Assembly (NCBI RefSeq): GCF_901933205.1
Contig: NC_044572.1
Span: 91,292,965 to 91,356,964 of the forward strand
Direction of reading: 5' to 3'
DNA from: Camarhynchus parvulus
Lineage: Eukaryota; Chordata; Aves; Passeriformes; Thraupidae
DNA: 64,000 nucleotides
The notes below the pieces were generated by a model. The model saw only the letters and a program-made list of their open reading frames with translations. It was not told the DNA's origin and ran no database searches. The position numbers and the translations under genes are program-made. Of this stretch, positions 10,601 to 25,600 are shown one piece after another (the stretch's first letter is position 1; the number at the start of each line of letters is the position of its first letter).

Positions 10601-13600
10601 TGAAGAGAAGTAGACCAATCTCTGTATGATTCCCTTTTGTACATTTCAAAATATTTGTGGTATGTGTCTGGTTGTCTGCATTATTTATTCTTCTGCTGTC
10701 CAGAGTTATCCAGGATAAATTGACTGCATATGTGCAGGACCTGAGCAGCTGTTTGGGACAGAAAGAAAATAGGTCTTATACAGTCTGAAATTAGCCTCTC
10801 ATTCTTCAAGATACATGCAGCTGTGGTCCCAAAGGTGAATTTCTCTCTTCAGGTTCAGGTGGCATTGCTTTAATCAGTGCTTTTCCCTAGAACATAAGCC
10901 AATGGATTAATTTGTAAAAAGATTTTTGTTTTACCTCCTCATTTGAATTGGGAGATTTTTCCAATGCCAACTTGTCAATTAGAATGCAGCTGTGGAGTAG
11001 TATTTCTATCGCACAGAATCACCGCTTATTGGGAAAGATCTTTTCCATTATCCACTCATATGTCGTTTTAAGGTCGCAAATAATAAATGCTAGCCTAGAA
11101 ATTGTTTGCTAGAGACAAGCTAATGGATGTCTCAAGAGCTTTAATACGCTATTGGCAGTTTGCATGTGTAGAGTGGAAGTTTGTCAAATGTGCGTCACAA
11201 TCATGCCTGAAATGAAGAAAATAAAATAACCAAAGTAATGTACGTTCAGATTATGTTTTAAGTGGATTTATTCTAAAGTTCAGAGTTCTGATGTTAAGGG
11301 AATGATAAACAGAGATCATCAAAATGCCACTGTATTTTAGAAAGCTTGTAATTTTGACATTCTGAGGTGTTCCTCATTTTGGTTTCTCAGAAAAAGAGGG
11401 AGGAGTAGCACTGGACTGAACCTCAGTGGTTTTAATGTGTGGGCAAACATACAAATTATTGTAGCTGTCTTTCGATAGTTGTACAAACAATACCTTAGCC
11501 TCTTACTGCAGTATTAGCAGGTAATTTGAGGAAAAGTGGCATCTCAGTTGTGGAAGGAAAAATAAACTAGCACAAGGAGAGTCATAGTGATACTGATAGT
11601 ATTGGTGCTGAAAGCTCTAGATCTGAGGTTAGTAAATGGGTGGTTACAGGTGGGTTCGTTGTGGTGGAGATTGCAGAGCATGACGTGACTGTGTAATAGT
11701 GAAAGTGGAAGAGGGTCAGAATTTAAGTTGAACTGCTAATTGCCACAGAATCATCTATAGGTTTGCTGCACTGCTGCATTGTTTAGTTCTAACCATCATC
11801 ACCTTCAGCATGAAACAAGGATGAGCTGAATCACAATGACTGTGATTCTGTACTTTCAAAAGGATTTTGTTATTCAGAAGTACAAACAAGCAGCTGCACT
11901 AAGGTAAATGGTACAATTTAAACAGTGTTATCGGAAACTGGCTTGTCCACTTATCTTCCCTTATATTCCCTTTAGAGTGCAAGTTAAACCAGTATGTTTT
12001 GCATCCCTTTGGGTGGACTAGATGACCCAGCTGTATTTTTCATTTAAGTATTTTGTTTGTCTATTCGTTGCTTTTTCTACTTTTTTTTCCTCTTAACCCA
12101 ATGCCTGCATGGTTTAGAGCCATGTTGGTCCAGTGTTGGTATTTTTCTCATGGAGGGCTAGTTGCTGTATGTTTATGGTAGTCATATTATATTGGCATTT
12201 GAGCAGTGGTTAATTCATACCCACTCTTAAACAAGTTCCAGCTGAAAGGTAAAACTGAACAGGTTTGTCTTTGCTTAAAGTTCCCACCTTTCTTGATAAG
12301 GCAAAGATATGGAGAACTTGATGTTTTGGAGAAGAACAGTAAAAATGTGTTCAGTATTGCAACTAGATTGTGTCATTAATAAAAAGCTAAGCAGCTAGAA
12401 GTGCATAGGTGTTGAAGTTGATCATTTCACTTTAAAAAAAGTTGCTTTTGTCTTATTGAAGAATAAGCTTAATAAGAATAAGCTCAATATGTAGTAAAAC
12501 TTGTCAAAATAGAAATTGTGTTTATTTTTAAAGCAGTAGAATGTGCGCAGGCAGTATGGATAGAAAATTCTGTTATCCACTAATATGTTCAATATTTCAA
12601 ATTATTCCAAGGTAGCAAACATTCACGTGACATAAGAAATACAGTTTCTTATGGAAACACTACATCTACTTTTGGTTTCTTCCTCTAAGATTATGTTTTA
12701 AAGGAGAGATTCTGAATTCCACAGCCACTTATCCCACAGAAGGATGTAGAAGTTTTTGTTTTATTTTAATATGCATTTTCATCACCAGTCCAAGAATGAA
12801 CAACACATAAATTCATTTGTATTATTAAGAAAAAAAAAGCTAATTTCTTGTTCTGCAATGGCCCTGTGTAAAAACTACAATAAAGAGCACAGCAAAGCCT
12901 GTAGATTATAATGAATAGCAGGGTAATGTGTTGCTTTTTGTAATGAGGAATGGAGTTAAAAGTACACAGCCTCCAAGATTTAAACTGTCTACAACAATTT
13001 CTTTTGGTAGGGGGTTTTACATTTAATTGCAGTGGCCGAAATAGAGAACAGGGCCTTTTTCCTTGACTTAGTGAAAAGGGGCAGCAAACTATTCTGCTCT
13101 GCCAGCCTTACCAAAGTCTTGACAAGACCAAACTGTTCTTTATTTCATATTGCTGGATCATGCTTTAACAAGTTGAGGATCTTAAGAGTGCTGGCTTTCA
13201 TTCACAGCAACAGCTGCTTAATTTGTGCTAATCATTTTGGAGATTGCGTTTGTATTTTATGTGTGTTACTCCTGCTTGAAAGTGTATCCTTGTGTTGTTG
13301 CCAAATAATCAGAGCAGTTGGCAAAATGGAAAAGAAAGAGTTATCGGAATATGAGGTGTTTTTTCCTAAAAGGCTGCACAAATGTGACCTTTCTTTTTCA
13401 GGGGAATTCTAGCTGCTTGTTTAAGAGAAGCAGTTTGGTAAATAAAATATCTAAAGATTCAGAGTTTTCAGTAGTTTCCTGGGGAGCTGAATTTGTAGTT
13501 TTAAATCTGTGAAACAGGCTTTAGGGTAGATTCCTGGTTGTGACAATGTGGAGCACTCTGAACATTATTCAGAAATTAATATAGATGTTCAGACATCTGT

Positions 13601-16600
13601 TTACATCTTTTAAAGGTGTATGGACTGTGTTCTCTCTGGATGTATAAGGGAAGGAAACCAGTGGATTGTAACCCTGACTGGAGATTACTCTTTTCCCTAA
13701 AGGCCAAGAGAAATAACTGAAAGTTACAAATAATTCAGCTGGAAATAAATTACAGGTCTTATCTCGGTGACATTTTTTTAGACACACCTCATGTCATTTT
13801 TTTGAACCCTTGCTTAAACATTTCTGTAAAAGACCATGACCCATAGGTTTGTACTCAGAGACTTAAGCTTTAGAATTGTTTGAGTGCATGGTTCTGCTAC
13901 TACTACATGGTTCTACTAGCTTTGTGGAAAAAATTGCAATGCATTGGACTGCACATTGTGATAAGGATGTTTAATTCTCATCTCTGCAATGGACTTCTTG
14001 AATGAACATCTTGTGTCTTCTAATGATAGTTCACAAACTTTTGGGAGGTTAACTTATCAATTTTTCTGGAAATCCTTGGTGCTGTGGTGTCAGGCCATTG
14101 AGAGATCTCTGCAGCTGTGAACCATTCCCAGTCAAACCCTTCAACTCATTTGCCTGTGTGCTAAGTTCAGTATTAGGAACCATTAACTGTGAGTTCTTTT
14201 TCCTAATTCGGCATGTCAAATCACTATAATTTGGATTTTCAAAGATAGCATTATAAATTGTGAATTTTTCTTTCCTGGTAGTTTCATTTCAAAGTAAGTT
14301 TTTCAGTATTAATGAGATATACACCTGCTCCAAATATTCCTTCGATGCACTTAAAATGGGAGCAGACAACAAGATATGTGGAAGACAAAAAATTGCATGA
14401 CTTCTTTTTCATATGATGGTCTCTACTTAGCTCTATGCAGTTACAGCACTGTTTGGCTAAAACAGCATAAAAGTGAACTGTCTATCAAGGGTGAAGAAGT
14501 AAGTTTACTTTTCTAATTATTTATTATCCATATTTCTGTTTAGTTAGATGTTTTTTCTCTGTTCTCCTGAATATTAGTAACTGCAATCTTTAAATCTGTT
14601 TTAAGTAGCTTCTTTTGAGCATTTTAAATTTACCTGACTAAATTTAAGATATGGTTCCTAAGTGAAAAATTATAAGAAATTATTTCTTGTTACCCATTTA
14701 AAAATTGCTCTGAAAACTTGAATGTAATTGAGAAGGGATCGTTAGTTAATGTTTTGAACTAATGGATCTTTGTCTCATAGTCTTATAATGAAAGCAGCTT
14801 ACCTTACCAATAAAAAAACACTGCATATTCACCAGGGATAGCAGCAGTCAAAGTTACGAAAATATTTAGGCACAGTCTGAAATCAAGTGGTGACAACTAA
14901 GAGTTGAACTGGTCTCACTGAGAGGGTGTATAATGTTCTTTTTTTATTTTCCTTCAGCATTCTCTATTTACTGTTACCTCTCTCTGCTCTGAACTTTGTG
15001 GTTCATTATGGGACTTCTGGGAATGCTACCAGCAAGATGTTCCTGATTGATGGTTCTGAAGCCAAAATTCAGAGGCTCTTAAAATGTCTAGCCAGCTTTG
15101 GTATTGCTGTCTTCTGGGATTCCTTTCAATTTGTATCATCCTCCAGCAGGCTGTAAACCCGTCTGCTTCCTGTTGTCCAGGAGTTTAATGCAGACCTCAG
15201 AGCAGCAGCAGATCAGCAGCATGCATAAAAAAAGAGGTACTCAGGAACTGACAGTCAGCAGCAGGGTCCTGGGGGACTTGGACTTCAGGTAGTAACTTCA
15301 ACATGCCAATCTGGATTAGGTGTGGGCTAGACCTGGTTGCCAAATGTAAAATGATTTTGTGTTAGGGGAGAAAGATGGTTTAGTTGTCTGCCTTTAGGAT
15401 TTCCCAGCTGGAGGAAAAGGTAAATGAAAAGTTTAGCAAGTGAAAATGAAGTCTGTTCTTGTTGATTGCTTTGCAGGTGTAGTACTAATTAGAAATCATA
15501 ATGCTTCATGAATACATTTTCTATATTCTACGGATAGTTTGCTTTAGAAATGAGGACCTCTGCTTCATTATGTGCATTAAAAAATAAAGGCACAAAGAAC
15601 TAGAATGCAACAGACCTGGGTTCTTTTTTCCTTTTCTTTTAATTTTAAGTTTATGTGCATTTAAACTGTTAAAATTTTCTGCAAGAAAGTGGCATGTAAA
15701 GTATAATACACTTGAAAAAGAAATACCATTAAACTATAGGTCTGTCTCTCCTTTCCAGTTAGCAATTAAAGAACTAACAACATTAACTGGTGCTGGTAAA
15801 GTCTTGATAAAAGGTTGATCTAAATCTTGAGTAACCAGCATGCTTTATTAATTGGATGTGTGGAATGGCAATTGAACAGGAATGCTGTTAGCAGAAGGTG
15901 AGCTGAAACTGGATGTGCTTTTATTTCCTCTTTGGGAAGGTGGTGTGACACCTGGCAGAGGTTCAGTGTTAGGTATGGGTTGAATAGATTCTGTCCAGGC
16001 ATTTTGTTTTGCATAAGGATACTTGTGTGGCATTGCATGGTGTGTTTGGGAGGATCATAGTGACTTTCCAGCAGTTGCTTTGAGATCTTTCGTTGGAAAC
16101 AATCAGAAGAAATCTCAGCTAATTATTCCTCAGAAGTGACTGCTACTGGCTCTCTAAGCCATTGGCTGACTTCAAGTGAGGACCAAATCTTGATCAGAAA
16201 CACTAAGATTTCTGTACTAATTAAACTTCCCAGTAAAAGCATGACCACTGTTATCTTCAGAAACTCCCAGGAACCTGAGCCATGATGTTCCTGCTTTATT
16301 TGACAGTATTTCTGAGGACCAGGAGAGTAAAAGTGTATGTCATTGCCTCTTCTTCCCTCCCCCATATGAGCTAAATTTTATCTTTGTGAACACATTGTTC
16401 AGTTCCTGATTTTTCCCCCAAGCAATGTATTCTGTAAGTGCAAAAAGCTTTCTGCATTCTCTTGTTTCTGTCTACATTTGTTTTGTCATTTTTCTGTAGT
16501 GTTAAGTGCTATGAGTAGATTATAAACAACCTAATCTAACTTGAGCAGTTTCACTCAAGTATTTAATGTATTCTATTCTAATCTATTTAAAAAAAAATTT

Positions 16601-19600
16601 ATTTAAATTTTTACTTAAATTAAGTAGCTACTTTTGCCATCAGATTTTCAGTTTGAATGTTTAAAAAATAGAAATATAAAAAATACTTAATTTTTTCCAA
16701 TGTAAGTGCAGAAAGTTGAGTTTTCAGGTGTGCTTCAGTAACCAATTTTCCTTTTGAATTATTTTTTCAAGATGCTTTCTTCAATGAGTTTGTAGCTATC
16801 TTGTAATGCCAGTTTGAAATTTTTTTTTTTTCACCTCAGATACAAATATGAACCATCATTCATATGTCCTGCTATGAGCAGTGTAATGTAAAGTTTGCAT
16901 TTTAAAGTGGAAAATTCTGAATACTTTTCTTAGCCAATATGTTTTTCAGAACTTAGGTTCAATACCTTTTATAAAGTGTGTAGCTGATATTCAGAAATTA
17001 TTTCCTCAGAAATGTCTAGTTTTCTGCTCATGGGTACCAAGCACAAGCCTCAAAGAAGGTCAGAAAATACTCTCAAAACAGTGTAGCTTCTTAGAAATTT
17101 AAATACAAATTTGTATTCCTTTATGATAAATATTAATACTAGTAATATCATAAACCTTCTTGCATCCCATGGGACAGCAAGATTACTGGGTCAGAAGGAG
17201 GTGTTTTCTTCCTTACAGGCATTATACCTTAATGAAATCTTCAGCCTGGAGTGTGTCTTGCATATTTATTGACATTTCTTCAAGGAATTCTTTTTTTCCA
17301 TGAGTCTGTCTATTTATTATTAAAAGTTTGGCATCCACAATTATTTAGTCAGGATAAAATGTTTGAGAACGTGATTATGAATATATTTGACAAAACAGAA
17401 ATTTTCATACTTCTAGTGGGGAAAATATTTCAATTATCTCAGATTTTGTGCAACTTTTGGGGGAAGGTGGTCTTAGTCTCAGTATTTTTCCACTACTGTA
17501 ATACAAATGGACAATGTATATGGTTAATTTGCTTTTCACCTTCAATACATAAAGATGTTTGGAATATTTGTTCTGGTATTAATGTCTTAGTACATGCAGC
17601 TTGCACATTTCCATGCACATTTCCACAGTAAGAGTTAAGAAAGCAATCACAAAAATTATTTGTGCTATAAAGAAGTATTAGTTTTAATTCCTCTTTTCTG
17701 CACATAGCACAGTCTGGAAGAGGATCTCATTGGTTAGTAAGTCCTGTGCTTTCATGGCACACTTAAATATTTGCTTTGCAAGTTAAATGTGTTTTAAGTG
17801 TATTGTGGCAATCTATAAATATGACTGCAGTTCCTGATCCATTAAAGTATATCTGCTAAGTAACAGAGCCTATTTCTTGACTGCAAATAATACACTTATC
17901 TATGTTATGTTTAATTTATGTGTAACTTATCCTATTAGATAAGATTTGTCTTGTTGCTGGAAAGTTATACTAGAAAAAGCCAGGAGGGTTTAAGAAATTG
18001 TTATGTTACCCATTTGGTTTGTTTAGACAATATGAAGTGCTACTGCTGAGCTCCTGTGAAAGTAGTTATGCCAAGACCTACAATGGAAATTCTTTTCAAG
18101 TATGAATGGTGATGCAGAGCTTATGTGCAGCAACTGAAAAGTTCCTGCTTTCTAGAGGCTTGTGTGGATTTTCTCTGTAAACAAACCTTGTCCAAGATTA
18201 CAAGCAGGTTAAGTAATTCTGTGGTCTTCAGGGTGATCAGAGGTTCTTGAGGCCTTGCAAGGCAGCTAAAGCCTTAGAACATTGAATTTGCAAAGTCACC
18301 TTCAGTAGGATCAGATGATGGCCAGGAAAATTATTGTTGAAATACCCTATCCATTATTGTCTAGAGCAATATTTGAGCTGTTATTGTTAATTGTAGCTAC
18401 TGCTTCAATTGTACTCAAGTTAGGTCAAACCCGACATTTGCAACAAAGCAACACGTGCATACAAACAAAACCTGTGCCAGCACATGCTGACCTGACCCAT
18501 TACTCACTACAAACATAACTTCTACTTCCAGAACCTCCCCCCAGCAACACCATGGAAGCTGTCATCCCATGCACCACCCAAGGGGTGATGGGGAGGTGTC
18601 TGCACTAAGGGTTGCCATCAGCAACCAGTGCCATCATCACTTCTCTGGCTATGATTTGGCCAGTGTGGATCTGCATCCATACAGGTAGCTTCTCACGCCA
18701 AAGGCAGATCCTACCTTCTTGCTTCTCACTAGTCAGCAATGCCGGCATCTTCAGAGGAACTCCCTAAACACTGGCCTGCTGGAACTTGTGCATTGCATAG
18801 CTTGCTTAATCAGATAATTTTTTTGGCAGATTGTGTTGTTACACTCCCTGTTTAATCTCTGGACCTCGCAGCTCAGTTTGTTTCTCTGAAGTCATCCCAG
18901 AGCCACAGTTTAGACATTTGGGTCAAGCAGTTGAAGTGACACAGGAAGACTGTGCAAACTCCATCACAAATCTTAGATTTGCATTTAAGAATGGCATCTT
19001 ATTCAACTACCAAGAGAGGAGCATTGGTACATATTATGTATTCCAACAGCTGGTGTGTTTTCAGCCTGTAGTGTAAGATAGAGTTATCTGCTACCCAAGG
19101 GGCTCCATATGGGAAATGCAAAAGGATCACTATCTTCACTGGGAAGTGATTAGTGATCCACATTAGTAATCTTTCTGATTAATGATCCACAAATCAGAAA
19201 GAATTGAAAATGATTGATTGCTACAAATCTCACCAGTGTGTGATTTACAATGATAGTTTTAGAGCTGTTAACAGTGTCTCACTGCAGAAGTTTCCTACCA
19301 TTTTTGAAGCTGATCTTAAGGAAAGCAGGGATCCAATTTGGTGATTTTTTTTTCCAATCAAATATTTCATATACACTTGTAATAAATGTAACAAAATTTG
19401 GTGTGTGACATTAAATGAGTTTTTTGATAAATTGTAAATGGTGTCAAAGGCAGGTATATCCTGGAGGCTTGTTCTTTGTAGTCGTGGTCCTACTATAAGT
19501 TCAGGATAGATCTCAAGCTCTTCCATAAATGCAGAGAATCTTATATCACTGGTTCCTGCTATACAGCTGCTCTGTGTGGTTTTATTTGGATGGTCTTTAT

Positions 19601-22600
19601 GCTTTCAGCTGTGTTTTTCCTTGGTGACTCTTGAGCCATAGGCAGATTTTGTTTGCACCTCAAGGGGTAAATAAGTCTCTGGGAACATCAATAGCATGTA
19701 TGTTTTGTGCTGCTGCATCTCAGTGTGGGGTGTCTGTGTGAATCTCTGATCTCTGCCCAACTCCTTGACCTGTGCATTCCTCTCAGTTCTCTTCCAAAAA
19801 CTTTCCTTTTCCTTTGCTGTTACCTCTGTCAGCTGAGGAACCATACATCACTTGAAACCATGAAGGCATCACAGCAGAGCATCTGGTCCAAGCTCTGACT
19901 GTGCTTACAGAAGTGATGACTTTCTGACTGGCTTACTCAGGATGGAAACATTCATGCCCCAGACAAGAATCTATATTATCCTACTCATACATTTGCACAC
20001 TTGTCTCTCTCAAAGCAAAAATAAATTGTAATTCACTGATGCCTCTCTCACCTGGGATCTACCTCCTGTTTCTTCCACTGCATTTTAGAAAAATAAAGAT
20101 CTGGGCTAGTTGCACTGAAAATGAGTGTCCATCCATAAAACTGTGTATTTCTATGAGAGTTGCATTAAGAGTAATATAAAGGTTGCTTTGTAATTGAATG
20201 ATTTGGCTGATGTGGTGTCTTGGTTTTTATAGTCTGATGAGTCTATTGCATGCTGGGAGTGAAGTAGTGTCAAGTGGAAATACAGAAGGAGATAAAAGAC
20301 TGTAGCTAGTTGAGTTAGATGTATTGAAATAGTTTCCTAAAACAGCAATAAAAATGCAGGTAGTTGAGGCTTTACTTAATGAGAAACTTTTTTGTCAGAC
20401 AAGTCCTCTAAGTGACAGAAGGAATTACTTGTCTCTGGGTAAAACCTATGTGCCCACCTGTGTGAGGTTGCTGAAATGGGGTTTCATTTCTTCCTTCATA
20501 GTGAAGTTAATGATTAAGTTACTCTTAAAGGTGCAAATTTACCTGTAACATTTGTGGCTACATAATAGAGAATTGTATTTCAAAAACTAATTTTTCTTTC
20601 AATGTGAAAGTATGTTATATCGGTTTATTTGTATATTTGTAGTACTGCAGTCATCTGAAATGCACTGACTGAATTACAGTTCTTTCACTGTTATTCTTCA
20701 GCTTTTGAACTGCAGCACTTAAAAATCACATATCAGTTACTACTTTACTGCTGAAACATACCTTACTGGTTTGCTTTCTCTTTTTAGGTGTCTTGGCTTT
20801 TTAATCCAGCAAGAAGTGAAATAACAAGTCTAGATAGTGGAAATATAGATGACATTTTAAGTGAGTACTTTGAATAATTTTTTCCTTGTGTGTCTGCAGT
20901 TACTTATCTGTGTGAATATTGCAGCGGTATTAAATGAATATTCATAGCCTAGCTTTGAATATATGAATTGCCATCGGCTTAGAAATATTAAATGCCTGTG
21001 GTCGAAATTAGCTGTCTGAACTAATGTATTGCAATGAGAATTTGAAGTGTCTTAAGAAAATAACTGTTATCTTGTTTGCAGAAGGGTAACCAAAACTAGT
21101 CTAGAGGGCATTTTAAAAGTTCCCCCCAAAAAAAATAGCAGCAAGTGAAACCCATGGTTATGGGCCTTAAGTATCTTGCTTGTTCAGCTTTGCCTTTTCT
21201 CAAGTTAAGCACTGTCCTGATTCTGGTGGCTTACAGAATGGAAATCTTTAAATTAAACAGATATGTGTTTCTTGTCTGAAACCTTTCCCTCTGAGAAGTA
21301 TACAACTTGCCTGTATCTGGTTGTCTTTGCAGGAAAAAGCTATTACATTGTTTCAAATATATCCAGGGTGAAAAATCTTTAATAAGGTCTGGACTAGAAC
21401 CTGCCTTATGATATGAGATTGCTTTGTGATATGAGAGCTGTTTGTAAATACCTTTTCTACAGTGGAAAATATAAAATTATTTTATATAATATAATTCACA
21501 AAAGGGAATATATGCTAAGTGTAAGTGCTTCTGAAATTCATCCCATTACTTTCAAGATATACTTTACACATTGGAGGTGACCCTAAACTTTTCAGTGCTT
21601 GTTAATTACCTATTCACCACTGGCATCCTTTGCTGATAATGAAAATCTTAGCACCATAATTGTAATCAAATTGTGGTGTTCTCCAGCTTACTCAAGAGTT
21701 GTCTTTATGAGCATGTTGTCTTTTCCAGGCTTTCAGCATCCTTATCTTCACATGTAACTGCTCTGTAGCTTTGTCAGTTTTCTGCTTTGTCAGCATTTCT
21801 GCTTTATAAAGCTGTGGCTGATATTCTGTAGTTTGAGTATGTATTTCATTTTTTTCAGTGTCTAGGTCAGTACTACTACTAAAAATTATTTTAAAGCACG
21901 GTTAGTTATTATATTCTATAAAGATAATACTTCATTTTTGGGCCAGAAATTTATCTCTTTTAAATTTTTTCTTAATATGTGAAAAGGAATGCCTAAGAAC
22001 ATTATTTCATTACTTGATTATATTTATTCGTGTAGTACTGCATTTTTTTTAGTGTTCCTTATTATTTTTCTGGTTTTGGGTACTGAAAATTTCTTTGCTA
22101 CCTTTTGCCATAGTATCCAGGTTAAATAAGACAAGTAACGACAAACCAGAGCAAGTTGCACAGATAGGTTCCCTGTTCATCAATCTTCTACCCCAAATAG
22201 TTGGGATTTCAGCTTTTAACTAATTTTTAACACTTACAAATAATAGAGCTAGTGCTTAAGAGCTACTAGAGTCCAATTTCTGGATGTGAGTGCCTTAATT
22301 TTAAATCCAGAAATAATTTTTGCTGCATGTGTCACTTAATTACTTTGTGTGTCTTAATGCCTTAAGTATTTACATTTTTTTTGTCTTATATATCAATAAA
22401 GTCAATAGAACACTTGACTGAAGGCCTCTTTCATCTTTTTCCCATTTGTTATAGATTATATTTCTGATGAGACTTACTCCAGCAGTTTTCTAGCAATCAG
22501 ACTAAGCTTTATGCTGAATTATCTAGAAGTAATTGCTTTTGGACTTTTTTTGCACATACTTTTATATTCTCGAATAAAAGAACTGAGAAGTTTGCCTCAC

Positions 22601-25600
22601 AATGTGACATTGGGCTTTTTCTTTTTCTTTCTTCTCAGACAATGCAGATGTTGCTTTAGTTAATTTTTATGCTGATTGGTAAGTTATTAAAGTTTTTTTT
22701 TTTTATATTTAAGCTTCTGTCTTTTGAAAACTATCATGTTTGGCTGTAGTTTTCTAATTGAAAGTACAGTAGTCTCTTGCTTTCAAACCAGTTCTTTCTT
22801 GAGTTTAAGTCCCGATTGCTTCTCCTTCTGTCTATGCTTGCTTGGTTCACATTATTATAGGCTACAGTTTTAAAACATTGCAGCTTTAATTATGATCATT
22901 ACTTTTAGGCATACAGCAATAATCCCTCAACATAGCACACTACCAGTCTGTGATGTAACCTGACTTAGGAGTGAGAACAGATCAGTTTTGGCCACGGAAA
23001 TTCTCTGTTTTAAGGATGGAGAAGAATGGGGGGCAAGAAGCCATTGTAGCATATACATGGTAACATATACATGCTGCATAAATGTGTAGCATGCAGCTGG
23101 GCTGCCCAGAGTCAGGTTTTTTCAGAAGGTGGACTTCAGCTCTCTTGGCATTTTGAGAGCATGACTTGCTCTTCACTTACATGTTTGCTGTTGCAGACAT
23201 AACTGCATCCCGAGGCTGTCACTGTTATGTTTAAGGTGGGTTTCAGTGCATGCTGGTTTATTGCAAGTCTACTCCTTGAAGTCTCATTCTCTCAATTTCT
23301 ACAGCGCCATTATGAATCTCCAATTTAAAAATCTGCCATATGTTTGGAAGGACACAATATAAAATAATTCTTTTGACATATTTGTAATGGGCTTGTGCAC
23401 TACTGTTACCCTAAACTCCCTAAAGCCACTGAAGCATCTTTACAATCCTACCACCTTTTCTGTGGGCAAAAAGAGAGAATTTGCATCAAAATCTGACATT
23501 ACTGGAAGAAGGGACCCTTAGGGTTCTCTTTGTTCTTGCTGCTGTAAAGGTAGTCTGCTCAAATTCTGCCAAACCTGAGCAATAATATAATACATAATAC
23601 TTGTAACTTGTGTAGTTGACCCGTAGAAAATTACCTGTGATATTTCTTGAAGGTGTTGGTGAATATTTCAATCTCAACAATCTAAGGAACAACTTTTACT
23701 ACATTTTTAAAATCACTTTCCATGGGGTAACTCAGGTAGAAAAAAATTAACAACATACTTTCTGAATAGAATATATTTCCTAAAGGCTTCTAATTCATTA
23801 ATGGTGTTTCCTAGGGAGATAAAGCAGGGGAGCATATCTTGAACTATGTATTCTTTCAGAATTACTTTTTTTCTGCACCTGATTCATTCAAGTTACTTTT
23901 GAACTGATTTTGATCCACTCAATTACTGGGATGATTACAGATAGATGTGATCTCTTTCAATGGCATTTCTTTGTTTTCTATTTTTTTTCTTTTTCCTTCA
24001 AAGATTGAAATGTTCCAGTAGTCATCAATTGAAATATTTCAAAGTGATATTTTGAAGTCACGATTTTGTGTTCTGTTTACAGGTGCCGCTTCAGCCAAAT
24101 GCTGCATCCTATTTTTGAGGAAGCTTCTAATGTAATCAAAGAAGAATATCCAGAGAAGAATCAAGTGGTGTTTGCTAGAGTAGACTGTGATCAGCATTGT
24201 AAGTAAATCGTGATTTAGGTTTTTCTGTGCTGTCCTCATACCAAGTTAGTAACTGTATTGAAAAATGCGCTAAATAGCTGTGCAAAGTGTAGCTGTAGAT
24301 GGCCCATCATTTAGCCCAGGGTTGCTTTTAGCAACCTCTTCTTCCAAATTTGTCAGGGCAATTTCCAGTTTCTCATTGCATCTATCAACATCCTTTTTTT
24401 TTTTAATCAGTTCAGCCTATCTCATTTAATAAGGAAAATAGGGCTGTTATTATAAATTGAATTGGCTCATTCACATGTCAGAGAAGCACTAGTGCAACAA
24501 ATGATGCAGGTCTTCACAACCAAGAAAAGGAAGGGGTAACCTTCCACTGTTAGCATGGAGAATATGTTCTCATCAGATCTTCCTTCCACCCTGGAGTCAT
24601 GGTGGGGGCTGTAAGTTTCCTTTCACACAGCCAGGCAGGGATCAGAGCTTTGCTCTGCTGTTGTTACACATGCCAGCAAACAGTTCCCTGTTTGGGTTGG
24701 GTTTTCCCCATGCCCAGACATGAAAATCATATGCAATATCTTACTTTATGGTGGTACTAATTCCTAAAGTTCTTTTTAAATCCCTTGATAAGTAAAATGT
24801 GAGGAACATCTGCTACACATTGAAAGGCAAATGGATAGTACCAGGATTTTTATTACACTGTTGGATCATCTGTGTTATTTTATGCTTCTTGGAGACCAGC
24901 ATTTCTAGGAATAATTCCTTAACAGTGGCTTATGATTCCCAAAGAGTATTAACAGAGAAATTCAGTTTAATTGATACTGATTATACTATTTAGGCTTTTC
25001 AAAACTGTTAATTTGTAAGTACAAGCATCACTGGAAATTGGCTCATATTTTCATGTCAAGATAATGACAACAAAACTTTATAGAAGTTCTCACTAACCAC
25101 CATAGTAAAATCAGCCTGTGTTGTTATGTTTTACAGTCAAGGTTTAAATTAACTGCTCAAATCCTTGCTTTGGTTGCTGTAGCTTCAGTTGCTTGAGTAA
25201 CTCAGAGAATCTGTGCAGCCGGATGCCCAGTGTTTAGCTATGAGACCTTCTTGTCTTAGCAGCTATAGTTAAGAAAACTTTTTTTTGGCCCCCACCAAGT
25301 GTTTGAAATGCTTTAAAAGTTTGAAATGCTTAATCCTCTCATGTGCTCTTTGAATTAAAGTAACTGGTGCTTGTTACAGAGAGCTGAGAGGAGGAGATGC
25401 TGCCGGAGAGATTGTCATCCCTCCTGGGAGTGCTTGTAGGGGGCTAAGTAGTAGGAGACAGCCAGGAGTTTTAGTTTTTCTTTATATTTCTGGAATACTG
25501 TTAGTTCTCTGTATTTACTATTTTTGTCCTTAATTTAAGTAGATGAGCATGACTGCTGTTGCAGAAGATGTAAAATGTGAGAATTAAAAATAAAATCCTT

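Larger units (their letters stand above)
1639..20787 (+). other. ERP44: ERP44 intron 1 (about 19.1 kb)
   Basis: GT at 1639 and TTTTTAG before 20788. Contents recognised: end of the CpG island, CR1 fragments (about 1985-2293, 3638-3673, about 7225-8890), a T-rich CTTTT tract (2440-2469), a minisatellite (6941-7028), candidate conserved elements (about 10016-10450 and 11000-11220), and a very AT-rich patch (16560-16690). The remainder is ordinary unique-looking intron sequence. Open frames of 60-126 codons here lack recognisable similarity. Confidence 0.9.

Noticed and set aside
16560..16690. Very AT-rich palindrome-like patch suggestive of an origin or matrix attachment site
   Set aside because: Composition alone; nothing distinguishes it from ordinary AT-rich intron.
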